The position numbers and the translations under genes are program-made. From Fervidibacillus halotolerans (GTDB taxonomy: Bacteria > Bacillota > Bacilli > Bacillales > Caldibacillaceae), in contig NZ_CP106877.1 in the NCBI RefSeq assembly GCF_026547205.1, positions 946,001-1,010,000 on the forward strand: a DNA stretch of 64,000 bases, given 5' to 3'. The stretch's first letter is position 1, and every line of letters begins with the position of its first letter. The notes below the pieces were generated by a model that was given only the letters and a program-made list of their open reading frames with translations, was not told the origin of the DNA and did no database searches. Below, one piece after another: positions 26,607 through 33,969 of the stretch.

Positions 26607-26990
26607 CAGGATTACAACCGCGAGCGTTGTCTATACCTGCTTTTTTCGACAACTCTACGGAAGTGTCGCGATTTATTGCAAGGTCTGCCAAATCTGGCAA
26701 CCCTTTATTAATTCCGCATTTTGTTTTAGTCGGTTGCGGTATACTGCGAGAAGGTTCGCCATTGACGACTTGCCTACGCCGGCTTTTTTGGCGAGGATTT
26801 CGTTTGTACGTCCTCCTTGTTGCAAATCTGCACCGAGGTCTGTACGTGTGCCTTTACGCCCCTCCGCTTTACGCCGTTCAACCGAATAACCAACGCTGCT
26901 TTCTGTCCTGTTACTAAAGTAGTTACAAGTTGCGTCTTTTTGCGAAATTTCACAAGGCAAACGCCTCTCACGCGCGACCCCTCCGACGTT
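26590..26990 (-). pseudogene. ParB-like DNA-binding protein remnant
   Basis: On the minus strand one frame reads VGYSVERRKAEGRKGTRTDL ... GGRTNEILAKKAGVGKSSM ... NRLKQNAELI. A shifted frame then continues as KGLPDLADLAINRDTSVELSKKAG. Together they look like the C-terminal helix-turn-helix half of ParB-like proteins from mobile elements. A one-base shift near 26708 and the lack of an N-terminal ParB domain or start mark it as decayed. It is the only leftward coding trace in this part of the element. Confidence 0.5.
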
Positions 26991-27133
26991 TTGAATCCGC
27001 CACCTCGTATATATAAGTAGAAAAACGGAATCATTCCGATTTATAACGTCAACCAGTCGCGACTATTGTGCTGATCGACCGCTTACATGCGGAACAATGG
27101 AAACCGCGTCTGTCGGTCGTATTAACCGCATTA

Positions 27134-27170
27134 ACTCCTATAAATGTGTATTTAATACCGAAAACGTACA
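27134..27170 (+). repeat. Diverged copy of the 38-base repeat found at 31.9-32.0 kb
   Basis: ACTCCTATAAATGTGTATTTAATACCG.. here corresponds to ACTCTATAAATATGTATTTAGTAC.. at 31913 and 32011, and all three are preceded by a TATTA-containing block. Shared spacing suggests a common protein-binding or promoter element within the island. Confidence 0.5.
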
Positions 27171-27238
27171 TCGGACGCAAGGCGCTATTAACCGCGTTAA
27201 CTGTTATTCGTACCGATTTCCAACAAATCGCAAAAACC

Positions 27239-27347
27239 TGCGTATAATACTTGCGTATAATTAGCATTATGCGTATAATAAACGTAGAATCAAACGGAAA
27301 ACAACGCCATTTTCGCCGAATAACAAGCGAAAAAAGTTGCGTATAAT
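27239..27347. promoter_or_regulatory. Four TGCGTATAAT boxes before second recombinase
   Basis: TGCGTATAAT occurs at 27239, 27252, 27270 and 27338. TTGCGT (27251-27256), 17 bases and TATAAT (27274-27279) form a plausible promoter. The same box followed by AGAATCAAAC recurs in the divergent promoter region at 28863-28903, suggesting joint control by the XRE repressor. Confidence 0.55.
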
Positions 27348-27367
27348 TATTTACGGAGGTTTTTGCG

Positions 27368-28204
27368 ATGAGTAATAATGCGGTTATGGAACGATTTATT
27401 GCGGAATCATTAGCGGGCAAGTCGCCGAACACAGTCAAAGCCTACCGGCAATCAATCGCCAAATTCGCGGACTACCTTGCGGACAGTGGCGCCGACTTGA
27501 CGACGTTCGCCCGATCGGACGTGCAATTCTACATACAACGGTTGGAAACCGTCGAGAAACGCAAACCAAGCGGTGTAAACCGCGAGTTAGCGGCAATCAA
27601 GGCGTTTTGTCGCTGGGCGAACAAAGAGGACGCGGTCAAGGACTTACGCGTTGTTAAGCCGGCAAAACCAACGGCAAAAGCGCCGGAATGGCTCGACAGA
27701 ACGACGCGGAATAGACTGATACGCGAAACCGACCGCAAACGCAACAAACGCGATCATGCGATGGTCATGACGTTGTTGGGCTGCGGATTGCGCGTCAGCG
27801 AGTTGGTGACGCTTGACCGCGACGACGTGACGATTAGCGAGCGCAAAGGTACGCTACACGTCCGCAATGGCAAAGGCGGCAAAGAGCGTTACGTGCCGAT
27901 ACCAGCCGATACTAGACGCGCAATAAGCGAGTATTTAGCGCAACGTACCGATAACCATGACGCGTTATTCTTGTCGCAATATGGTAAGCGAATCAGCGTC
28001 CGGACAGTCCAAGCGATGTTGGCCAATTACGGCGTACATCCGCACCAATTGCGACATACATACGTTAAGACGCTCGTTGATCGCGGAGTGCCAGCCGCGA
28101 CGATTATGGCACTAACCGGACATACTAGCGCCGATATGGTCGCGTGGTATTCGCAACCGAGCGAGGACGAGAAAGCGGCGATTGTCGAGGGTATGTTCGC
28201 ATAG
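27368..28204 (+). CDS. Second tyrosine recombinase (XerC/D-like)
   Basis: This 278-residue recombinase is closer to Xer-type or plasmid resolvase-like enzymes than to the element's integrase. It has an N-terminal core-binding domain (AGKSPNTVKAYRQSIAKFADYL), Arg in LLGCGLRVSELVTLDRDDV, HPHQLRHTYVKTLV, LTGHTSADMVAWYSQP with His and the nucleophile Tyr. All catalytic residues are present. ACGGAGG precedes ATG 27368. Its promoter region has four TGCGTATAAT boxes. It may resolve multimers of the replicating form, or act at another site. A strong terminator follows. Confidence 0.9.
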   Translation: MSNNAVMERFIAESLAGKSPNTVKAYRQSIAKFADYLADSGADLTTFARSDVQFYIQRLETVEKRKPSGVNRELAAIKAFCRWANKEDAVKDLRVVKPAKPTAKAPEWLDRTTRNRLIRETDRKRNKRDHAMVMTLLGCGLRVSELVTLDRDDVTISERKGTLHVRNGKGGKERYVPIPADTRRAISEYLAQRTDNHDALFLSQYGKRISVRTVQAMLANYGVHPHQLRHTYVKTLVDRGVPAATIMALTGHTSADMVAWYSQPSEDEKAAIVEGMFA

Positions 28205-28212
28205 AAACGTAA

Positions 28213-28243
28213 GCGTGGCGAGGTTGCCGCGCTTTTTTTTTTT
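28213..28243 (+). terminator. Terminator after second recombinase
   Basis: GCGTGGC (28213-28219) pairs with GCCGCGC (28226-28232) including one wobble, followed by eleven T. Confidence 0.8.
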
Positions 28244-28581
28244 GACCCGGGGGGATGTCGAAATCAGCCGCGTTTGCCTTGCCGTTTTAAAATCCGCGCA
28301 CTAAAAAATCACTTTGACTTTACCGCGCTAAAGCGTCGCGCACACTCCGCACGCTCGCGTCAACCTCGTTGAAAAATGCGTGTATTTGACAGATTTTTCG
28401 CTTAAAATTGCGATTTAAGGCGTTTATTTTTATGCGGTAATGTAATAAGTCGCTAAAACGTTAAAACGCGTTAGAACGCAAATTTGAGGCAAAAATCGGT
28501 TTAATGTAAACATGTTGCGGATAACCTATTTCCAAATTTGGAAAAAGGTCGAAGTTTTCACGCGCCTTCCGTCGTTCCTCT
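28244..28581. other. No gene visible
   Basis: This stretch of about 340 bases between the terminator and the XRE gene contains no supported frame. It has short GTTAAAACGCGTTAGAACGC-like near-repeats around 28459-28479. Confidence 0.5.
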
Positions 28582-28797
28582 TTAATCGCCGTCGATCAGC
28601 GTCATGATCTCGTTAATATCGTCAATGTCGAGCGCATTGGCGATTTTTTCGATGTGTTCGATCGAAACCCGGCTAACAAATCCGCGCGATAACTGCGAAA
28701 TTGCCGCCTGTCTAACGCCAGTCATTTCGCTTAATTGCGCTTGTGTGAGATTGTTTTTCGCAAGTAATTCGTCAATCCGCAATTTTACTCGTTTCAT
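28582..28797 (-). CDS. XRE-family repressor
   Basis: This 71-residue single-domain helix-turn-helix protein contains NNLTQAQLSEMTGVRQAAISQLSRGF. It reads leftward, opposite to nearly all other genes in the element, from a promoter with TTGCAA and TATAAT on the minus strand. TAGGAGGG precedes its ATG. It faces a divergent promoter 30 bases away that drives the rightward operon. This is the arrangement of a phage-type repressor controlling its own and the opposite promoter. Confidence 0.85.
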   Translation of the reverse strand: MKRVKLRIDELLAKNNLTQAQLSEMTGVRQAAISQLSRGFVSRVSIEHIEKIANALDIDDINEIMTLIDGD

Positions 28798-28826
28798 TAC
28801 TCCGCCCTCCTATCCGTTTTAACTAA

Positions 28827-28855
28827 ATTATAAAATTTTATGCGTAATTTTGCAA
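28827..28855 (-). promoter_or_regulatory. Promoter for XRE repressor
   Basis: On the minus strand TTGCAA (28855-28850), a 17-base spacer and TATAAT (28832-28827) match sigma-A consensus. Confidence 0.75.
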
Positions 28856-28862
28856 AAACGTA

Positions 28863-28891
28863 TTGACGTATAATACGTAAATGCGTATAAT
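28863..28891 (+). promoter_or_regulatory. Divergent rightward promoter with CGTATTATACG-type dyad
   Basis: TTGACG (28863-28868), exactly 17 bases and TATAAT (28886-28891). The spacer holds the 11-base palindrome CGTATAATACG (28868-28878) and the -10 lies in an ATGCGTATAAT box shared with the recombinase promoter. Probable operator of the XRE protein. Confidence 0.75.
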
Positions 28892-28924
28892 AGAATCAAA
28901 CAAAACGAGATAGGGGGAATTAAG

Positions 28925-29233
28925 TTGGAAGCAAAGGAAAAAGTTGTAATTTGGTACAAAGACGCTGACAACAGTATTATTGCAAATTTCTTTGACGCTT
29001 ATCGACTGTTTGATGATGTTTATATCACACTTTTTCAAGGCAGCGGAGAATTCGCGGCAATCGGAACGTTAAAACCTAGCAATCTATACAAAAATTGTGC
29101 AGAAATAGACGAAATAATTACAACATTCACGAACAGGTTTGACGTTGACAAGTTAATTAATAAGTTCAACAGTCTAACAGCAGCTGACTTGCTTCGTTTG
29201 ATTGAGGCGGAAGGAGTGGAGGAGTTGTGGTAA
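28925..29233 (+). CDS. Unknown small protein, first gene of rightward operon
   Basis: This 102-residue protein starts at TTG 28925 after TAGGGGGAATTAAG. It is acidic, soluble, and rich in Asp, Asn and Phe, with a C-terminal helical tail ending AADLLRLIEAEGVEELW. No family is recognised. It overlaps the next gene by seven bases, so the pair is translationally coupled. As the first product of the repressor-controlled transcript, it may act early after induction. Confidence 0.55.
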   Translation: MEAKEKVVIWYKDADNSIIANFFDAYRLFDDVYITLFQGSGEFAAIGTLKPSNLYKNCAEIDEIITTFTNRFDVDKLINKFNSLTAADLLRLIEAEGVEELW

Positions 29234-29490
29234 CGATTAAATACGTGCGGACCGTTGTTGGCTGGTTTAATGTCACAGTCGGAAACAACCGCTATAACGT
29301 TGCACCGGAAGTTTTTCGCAAATTTACCGGTGTTAGCAGTAATGCGACGTTAGGTGTTGCGGAGTTGAACGCGGCGGATGTGGATGCGTTGATTAAGCAT
29401 AGTATCGCAATCGGTGTTGGCGCGTGGAGGGCAAACGGAGAAGAAGTTGGCGGCAATCAGGGCAACGGCGAAGAAATTGGCGGACTATAG
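29227..29490 (+). CDS. Unknown small protein
   Basis: This 87-residue protein has a GTG start at 29227 inside the end of the preceding gene, after GGAGTGGAGGAG. The first 70 residues look like a small folded beta/alpha unit (TIKYVRTVVGWFNVTVGNNRYNV cut here only for orientation at its edges), followed by a Gly/Asn/Glu-rich low-complexity tail from about residue 70. The tail arises from an imperfect GGCAANCAGGGCAACGGCG-type DNA repeat. No homologue is recalled. Confidence 0.5.
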   Translation: MVTIKYVRTVVGWFNVTVGNNRYNVAPEVFRKFTGVSSNATLGVAELNAADVDALIKHSIAIGVGAWRANGEEVGGNQGNGEEIGGL

Positions 29491-29543
29491 CGAAAAAGTT
29501 GGCGGGGCGCGAAGATTAAATAGGCGGAAGGAGCGACAAAGAA

Positions 29544-29765
29544 ATGTGGGCGAACAAATGGCGCGGACTGGACGTGGAGTGCATAGACGGCAACTTTTAT
29601 GTGAGATTGCGAGATTTAGAGCGGAAGTTTGACCGGTTTACAACAAAAGAACAGGCGGAAATTATACTCAAGCATATCTCAAAATATATAAACGTTGATA
29701 GCGCGTTCGAGGAATTTTATTTGAAAGCGATCATAGCAGGATTGGCGGAAATTGACCGGCGGTAA
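29544..29765 (+). CDS. Unknown small protein
   Basis: This 73-residue soluble protein has its ATG at 29544 with AAGGAG upstream. A charged middle (RLRDLERKFDRFTTKEQAEIILKHI) suggests an alpha-helical fold. Its stop codon lies within the terminator hairpin, closing this three-gene operon. No function is assigned. Confidence 0.5.
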   Translation: MWANKWRGLDVECIDGNFYVRLRDLERKFDRFTTKEQAEIILKHISKYINVDSAFEEFYLKAIIAGLAEIDRR

Positions 29766-29782
29766 AGCCGGCTTTTTTTTTG
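29756..29782 (+). terminator. Terminator of early operon
   Basis: CCGGC (29756-29760) pairs with GCCGG (29767-29771), followed by nine T; the stem includes the stop codon of the preceding gene. Confidence 0.75.
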
Positions 29783-29992
29783 CGGTTTACGGTGCAAAAC
29801 GAGGTTTTATTTTGGTTATTTATAGTAGAGGCGGAAAAAAGTCCGCTTTGCCGAAGTTGGAAAAACGAGAGAACAGCGGAGAAACAGAACGGAATATTAC
29901 AAAACATATACAAATAATACATTTTTGTTACAAATTACGATTACACCCTACAAAAATTGCAATTAGCTACCCTATATAGGTGGGAAAAAGCT

Positions 29993-30020
29993 GCCGGTCG
30001 ATTGACTGGCGGTTTTTATT
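29993..30020 (+). terminator. Second hairpin terminator ahead of XRE/primase operon
   Basis: GCCGGTC (29993-29999) pairs with GACTGGC (30004-30010) with one wobble, then GGTTTTTATTTC. It isolates the following operon; no consensus promoter is evident between it and 30066, so it might act as an attenuator. Confidence 0.65.
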
Positions 30021-30065
30021 TCATCTTTAAATAACAACATTATGTACAAAAGGAGGAATCAAAGC

Positions 30066-30275
30066 ATGAATCAGTTTTTGATTAAACGAGTTAGGCAAAT
30101 GAAAGGAATGTCACAACTTGAATTCAGCAAAGCGCTAGGAGTAAGTCGCAGTCTAATTGCGCAGGTTGAAGGCGGCTATATAAATCCTAGCGACGATCTT
30201 GTCGAAAAAATTCGCGAATTTGTGGGTGATGATTTTATAAACGCAGTCAAAGCGTTAATGGAGGTGCAAAAATAA
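30066..30275 (+). CDS. XRE-family regulator, small
   Basis: This 69-residue helix-turn-helix protein starts at ATG 30066, 9 bases after AGGAGG. The motif is KGMSQLEFSKALGVSRSLIAQVEGGYINPS. It starts a rightward operon: its stop TAA overlaps the ATG of the next small gene, which leads to the primase. It could be an activator or excision factor (Cro-like) opposed to the leftward XRE repressor. Confidence 0.75.
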   Translation: MNQFLIKRVRQMKGMSQLEFSKALGVSRSLIAQVEGGYINPSDDLVEKIREFVGDDFINAVKALMEVQK

Positions 30276-30436
30276 TGAACGAGTACAAGTGTATTTTAAG
30301 TATCAGTGTAGCAAACAAGTTAATCAAACAAGGTTTTAAAGTTGAAAAAATCGAAAAAGGCAGAAAACACCGTGATCGCGTGGTTTTTGTTTTTAGAAAC
30401 ACAAAAGAATTAAGTGAAGCATTAAAACAACTTTAA
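30275..30436 (+). CDS. DUF5659-like small protein
   Basis: This 53-residue protein has an ATG at 30275 overlapping the previous stop by one base. The pattern NEYKCILSISVANKLIKQGF ... HRDRVVFVFRNTKELSEAL resembles DUF5659, a small domain common in Gram-positive phage and mobile elements with no known activity. The primase start follows 21 bases later with its own GGAGG. Confidence 0.55.
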   Translation: MNEYKCILSISVANKLIKQGFKVEKIEKGRKHRDRVVFVFRNTKELSEALKQL

Positions 30437-30457
30437 AAAGAGCGGAGGTAAAAGCGG

Positions 30458-31891
30458 ATGAAAACAACAGAACCGGTGCAACAAAAACAGCTAATTAAGA
30501 AATTCAACACGCTTTACATTCAGACGCGAAAAAAGTATTTAGTGCAATTTGCGGAAGGTCAATACGCTACGTTCGACAAATCGAAAAACAATCGCGTCAT
30601 CATGCTGAATGACAGTATGTTAAAAACGCATTTAGCCGGCGAATTAACGTATGGCGTATTTAATGGCGGCTACTACAACAAGTTTATAACGTTTGATGTC
30701 GATTATAGCGACAATGAAACTGCGGCGCGTTGGACGACGTTTAAATTAATCGACGTACTAGTCCGCGAGTTTAATATACCGCGAAAATATATCCACGCAA
30801 GTCAAAGCGGCAACAAAGGTTACCACGTCGATTTATTTTTCGACCGACCGATTGCGCTAGTTGACGCGGAAAAGTTTTACAATCGCGTCATGGCGGCAAT
30901 AGGCGAGTTACCGCCCGGCGGTCAAATCGAGTTTCGTCCGAGTTGGACGCAAGGCGTCAAGTTGCCGTTAGGCGTTCATCAGCGGACTGGCAACCGGTGC
31001 TGGTTCGTCGACAATGAAACGCTGGAGCCGGTCGAATCGTTCGACTACTTGCTAACCGTCGAGCCAATGGACGCAAATATCGTTCTTGACGCGATTATCG
31101 AGTTGACCGAAGAACAACAAGCGGAATTTGACGAAATCGTCCGCAATACTGACACGTCAATAACGATTGTTGACACGTCCAAAGCGTTGCGCAAAGCTGC
31201 GCGAATTTTAGAAGCGGGGCGGTTGACTGAAAGCGGCACGCGACATAATACGACGTTTACATTAGCGTGCTTTTTTAATTCGCAAGGTTTCGAGCAGGAC
31301 GAGGCGGTCGAGGCGATCATGGAAATATTGCGGAATACGCCGCGCGACTATTTCAGCAAGGGAAGCACGCCGGAGTTTTGGCTAAAGGAAACAAAGCGCC
31401 TTGTTAAATACGTGTATGAAAAAGACATACAACTTGGTAACGCGCACAAAGAAATCAAAATCTATAAGTCTGAAATTTTAGAAGTGCTAAAAGTTGGAAC
31501 GTTCCGGCAAAAACAACTAGCTTATGCGATGTTAGTAACGTCAAAGCGGTACGGCAAAGTGTTTTATCTTACAGTGAATACTGCAATGAAAATGATCGAC
31601 ACAACGTCGAGGCAAACGGTACAAAACGCGATTAATAAGTTGATTGACGTTGGTTTTATTGAGTACGTAAGAAAAGGAGAACTGGACGTGGCAAAAAGTA
31701 AGGAAACAGGTCGCGCCCACTATAAACCTAATAAATACAGGCTTTTAATCAATGAACCACCAGCCGGCGACGAATCAATTAAAACAACCGGCGATGACAG
31801 TTTGATCGATGTTGCTTACAAGTTATGTCGTACCGATGAGATAAAGAAGTATGTAAAACGCAGGGAGTTTGATAATCGTTGGGCTCGTTAA
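30458..31891 (+). CDS. Archaeo-eukaryotic-type primase / replication protein
   Basis: This 477-residue protein starts at ATG 30458 after AGCGGAGG. Residues about 60-195 carry AEP superfamily signatures: the metal-binding FDVDYSD (motif I), SGNKGYHVDLFFDRPI (motif II with catalytic His) and IEFRPSW plus GVKLPLGVHQRTG (motif III region). It resembles TOTE-type and plasmid RepE-like primases. Residues about 330-430 contain a winged helix (TVNTAMKMIDTTSRQTVQNAINKLIDVGFIEYV). No helicase motifs are present, so a host helicase would be needed. It probably starts DNA synthesis on the excised circle. Confidence 0.75.
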   Translation: MKTTEPVQQKQLIKKFNTLYIQTRKKYLVQFAEGQYATFDKSKNNRVIMLNDSMLKTHLAGELTYGVFNGGYYNKFITFDVDYSDNETAARWTTFKLIDVLVREFNIPRKYIHASQSGNKGYHVDLFFDRPIALVDAEKFYNRVMAAIGELPPGGQIEFRPSWTQGVKLPLGVHQRTGNRCWFVDNETLEPVESFDYLLTVEPMDANIVLDAIIELTEEQQAEFDEIVRNTDTSITIVDTSKALRKAARILEAGRLTESGTRHNTTFTLACFFNSQGFEQDEAVEAIMEILRNTPRDYFSKGSTPEFWLKETKRLVKYVYEKDIQLGNAHKEIKIYKSEILEVLKVGTFRQKQLAYAMLVTSKRYGKVFYLTVNTAMKMIDTTSRQTVQNAINKLIDVGFIEYVRKGELDVAKSKETGRAHYKPNKYRLLINEPPAGDESIKTTGDDSLIDVAYKLCRTDEIKKYVKRREFDNRWAR

Positions 31892-31912
31892 TGGCGGTAT
31901 TAATACGGTTTT

Positions 31913-31950
31913 ACTCTATAAATATGTATTTAGTACTTAAAATGTACAAG
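31913..31950 (+). repeat. 38-base direct repeat, copy 1
   Basis: ACTCTATAAATATGTATTTA.. followed by GTACTTAAAATGTACAAG is identical to 32011-32048. An imperfect 19-base block (GGCGNTATTANT..CGG) precedes both. The copies lie between the primase stop and the next gene's ribosome binding site. Confidence 0.9.
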
Positions 31951-32010
31951 GCATTCATGTAGGAGTATTTCAAACGTGCTGGTACGGTTGGGGCGTTATT
32001 ACTCGGATCA

Positions 32011-32048
32011 ACTCTATAAATATGTATTTAGTACTTAAAATGTACAAG
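32011..32048 (+). repeat. 38-base direct repeat, copy 2
   Basis: Identical to 31913-31950 with a 98-base period, and a diverged third copy lies at 27134. Candidate iteron, tandem promoter or regulatory site. Confidence 0.9.
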
Positions 32049-32084
32049 CACACATTACACCACAAATCAAGGAGGAATTTTAAA

Positions 32085-32993
32085 GTGAACAAAGCAGCCA
32101 AAACAGCTAAAGAACTAAAAGAATTTTATGGAAGAACACCCAAAACCGCCAATTTCGCAGTTATGTCTTTAATTGTTGGAATTATTATAGACAAATTAAA
32201 CGAAGTGAACTTGTCAGAACTACCGCGTCTCCGCGCAACTGACCGCGTCAATTCACCGACCGAGGCATACGCAAACGTGCCGGATCGTCGCTTGAGGACT
32301 GCGCCAGCTGCAACGGTTGAAGGCGTCACAAACGTTTTAGATTTAAACATACGACTATTAGAACGTGAACTCAAGCGCGAGGAAATTAAACGACGGACGG
32401 CGGCTGAATGGCGGTTGATTGAGCGGTCATATATTCGCCATGCAGACTATACACTGCCGGATTTTTATGACGATTTTAAGACGAGAATTGAACGTGGACA
32501 AGCGACGTGGGCGGACTATCGCGAGGAACGACGGAAATGGCGGCGATGTGAAAATCGTTGGTGCTTGAACGTGTTTCCGGTTGACCGCGATCACTTCAAA
32601 AAAGGCGAAATCAAAGCGAGAAATAAACACGCAAAGTTTTGTAGCAGTACGTGCAGGACTGAACATTTTAAAGCGCTGAAACAGTACGAGCGAACGGCGG
32701 AAATGTACGACAATCCGACATACTTGCCGCAATCGGAAATTGACGCAGAACTCGAACTGGAAACGTCGATAAATGACGCAATCAGCCGCCGCGAATTACC
32801 GTTTGAACATGAACATTTGATTGCGCTAGAAAATGGATCAATGAAAGTCGAATCGTTCGCGCCGACTGACGACGAGGTAAACGGCGAGGTTTACGAGTGT
32901 GTTACCTACAATTTGAACGACTTAACAGACGAAGAAATTCGGGAAAAAGGCTTGGAAAAATATGCGAAAAAGCGTTCTACTGTCATGTTATAA
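32085..32993 (+). CDS. Unknown protein with zinc-ribbon-like cysteines
   Basis: This 302-residue protein uses GTG 32085, with AAGGAGG nine bases upstream; the ATG at 32022 lies inside the repeat and lacks a site. It is rich in Arg, Glu and Asp. A central CENRWC ... KFCSSTC pair of cysteine pairs about 35 residues apart looks like a zinc-binding treble-clef or ribbon, preceded by a WRRCENRWCLNVFPVDR segment. The C-terminus is acidic. It may bind nucleic acid. No family is recognised. Confidence 0.6.
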   Translation: MNKAAKTAKELKEFYGRTPKTANFAVMSLIVGIIIDKLNEVNLSELPRLRATDRVNSPTEAYANVPDRRLRTAPAATVEGVTNVLDLNIRLLERELKREEIKRRTAAEWRLIERSYIRHADYTLPDFYDDFKTRIERGQATWADYREERRKWRRCENRWCLNVFPVDRDHFKKGEIKARNKHAKFCSSTCRTEHFKALKQYERTAEMYDNPTYLPQSEIDAELELETSINDAISRRELPFEHEHLIALENGSMKVESFAPTDDEVNGEVYECVTYNLNDLTDEEIREKGLEKYAKKRSTVML

Positions 32994-33001
32994 GTGAAGA
33001 A

Positions 33002-33032
33002 AATTCCTCCAGCGATATTTTTTTGGAGGAAT
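33002..33032 (+). promoter_or_regulatory. Stable hairpin with SD-like arm
   Basis: AATTCCTCC (33002-33010) pairs exactly with GGAGGAATT (33024-33032), enclosing a T-rich loop. There is no T tract after it, so it is not a standard terminator; it may stabilise or end the preceding mRNA. Confidence 0.5.
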
Positions 33033-33060
33033 TGTAAGAAAACAATAAAAAGGTGGTGAA

Positions 33061-33300
33061 ATGTATATGAATAATGAGCAGTTTAGAATCGTTCGTCTGT
33101 ATCTAAACATGACACAACAAGAATTCGCTGATTTTTTAGATGTATCTCCTGCAACCGTCGCGTTGATCGAGACAGGAAAAAGAAGCGTCTCGCCACGAAT
33201 AAAAGCTAGGATTGTTTCAAAGGTCGAATTTGACAGTAATTTTTTAGATTTTCAAGAAAAAATGCTTAAACTAATCCACAATAACAATAACAAAAAATAA
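33061..33300 (+). CDS. XRE-family regulator
   Basis: This 79-residue protein has an ATG at 33061 after AAAAGGTGG (ATG 33067 is also possible). Its helix-turn-helix is LNMTQQEFADFLDVSPATVALIETGKRSVSP, with an Asn/Lys tail. It is the third XRE protein of the element, placed just ahead of the HNH gene cluster, and is a candidate local regulator of those genes. Confidence 0.75.
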   Translation: MYMNNEQFRIVRLYLNMTQQEFADFLDVSPATVALIETGKRSVSPRIKARIVSKVEFDSNFLDFQEKMLKLIHNNNNKK

Positions 33301-33342
33301 CGATTAAGTCAAGTAAAAAAAAAGAAGCTGGGGGAATGAATA

Positions 33343-33969
33343 ATGAAGGAATTAAAAACTTGTTCAAATTGTAAAAGAGAATTAGAAATCAATCGTTTTT
33401 ACAACAAAGAAAGGTCATTGTGCATTGATTGCGAGAGAGATACTGCAAAAACACGCATGAGAGAGTACTATTCAACTTTGCACGGAAAAGCATATCAAGC
33501 ATTGCAAAGTGCAAGAAAAACAATTCGTCGAAATAACTATCATGTTCATGATGATTTAACAGTCGATCAGTTAGTTGAAGCATTCGAGTTTTTCGACCAC
33601 TGTGCATATTGCGAAAAACCGTTCGATAACTTGAGTGACCGTTCAATCGATCATATTGTGCCGCTTTCCAAAGGTGGCGCAAATACAATTTCAAATATTT
33701 GCATCGTTCATCGAAACTGTAATGCGAAAAAGCAAGACAAGAGTGTCGCGGACGTTTTCGGCGATGAAAAAGCGAACGAAATCGACGAATACATGAAATT
33801 CCAGCGAGCTGACGATGAAGTAATCGAAAAAATTTCGTACTATCTCGATATTGAAGCAAAGAAAAAGGCGGACAAGCCAGCAGGTTATTATGGCGAATTT
33901 TGCAGGTCAGCAAGTTACAAAATTGAAAAAATCGCGGTTCAGTTAAATAAATTACGTGAGGTGATTTAG
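33343..33969 (+). CDS. HNH endonuclease
   Basis: This 208-residue protein has an N-terminal zinc pair (CSNCKRELEI ... CIDCERD), a basic helical linker and a complete HNH domain (about 90-140): CAYCEKPF, IDHIVPLSKGGANTISN, CIVHRNCNAKK. The first His of DHI and the last His/Asn residues are present, so cleavage activity is plausible. The C-terminal tail is helical. In phage-like elements HNH proteins assist DNA packaging or act as homing or defence nucleases. Its stop overlaps the GTG start of the next gene. Confidence 0.82.
   Translation: MKELKTCSNCKRELEINRFYNKERSLCIDCERDTAKTRMREYYSTLHGKAYQALQSARKTIRRNNYHVHDDLTVDQLVEAFEFFDHCAYCEKPFDNLSDRSIDHIVPLSKGGANTISNICIVHRNCNAKKQDKSVADVFGDEKANEIDEYMKFQRADDEVIEKISYYLDIEAKKKADKPAGYYGEFCRSASYKIEKIAVQLNKLREVI

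Noticed and set aside
27049-27438. 129-codon minus-strand frame upstream of the second recombinase
   Set aside because: It runs through the repeat and promoter region and into the recombinase start, with no ribosome binding site or family resemblance.
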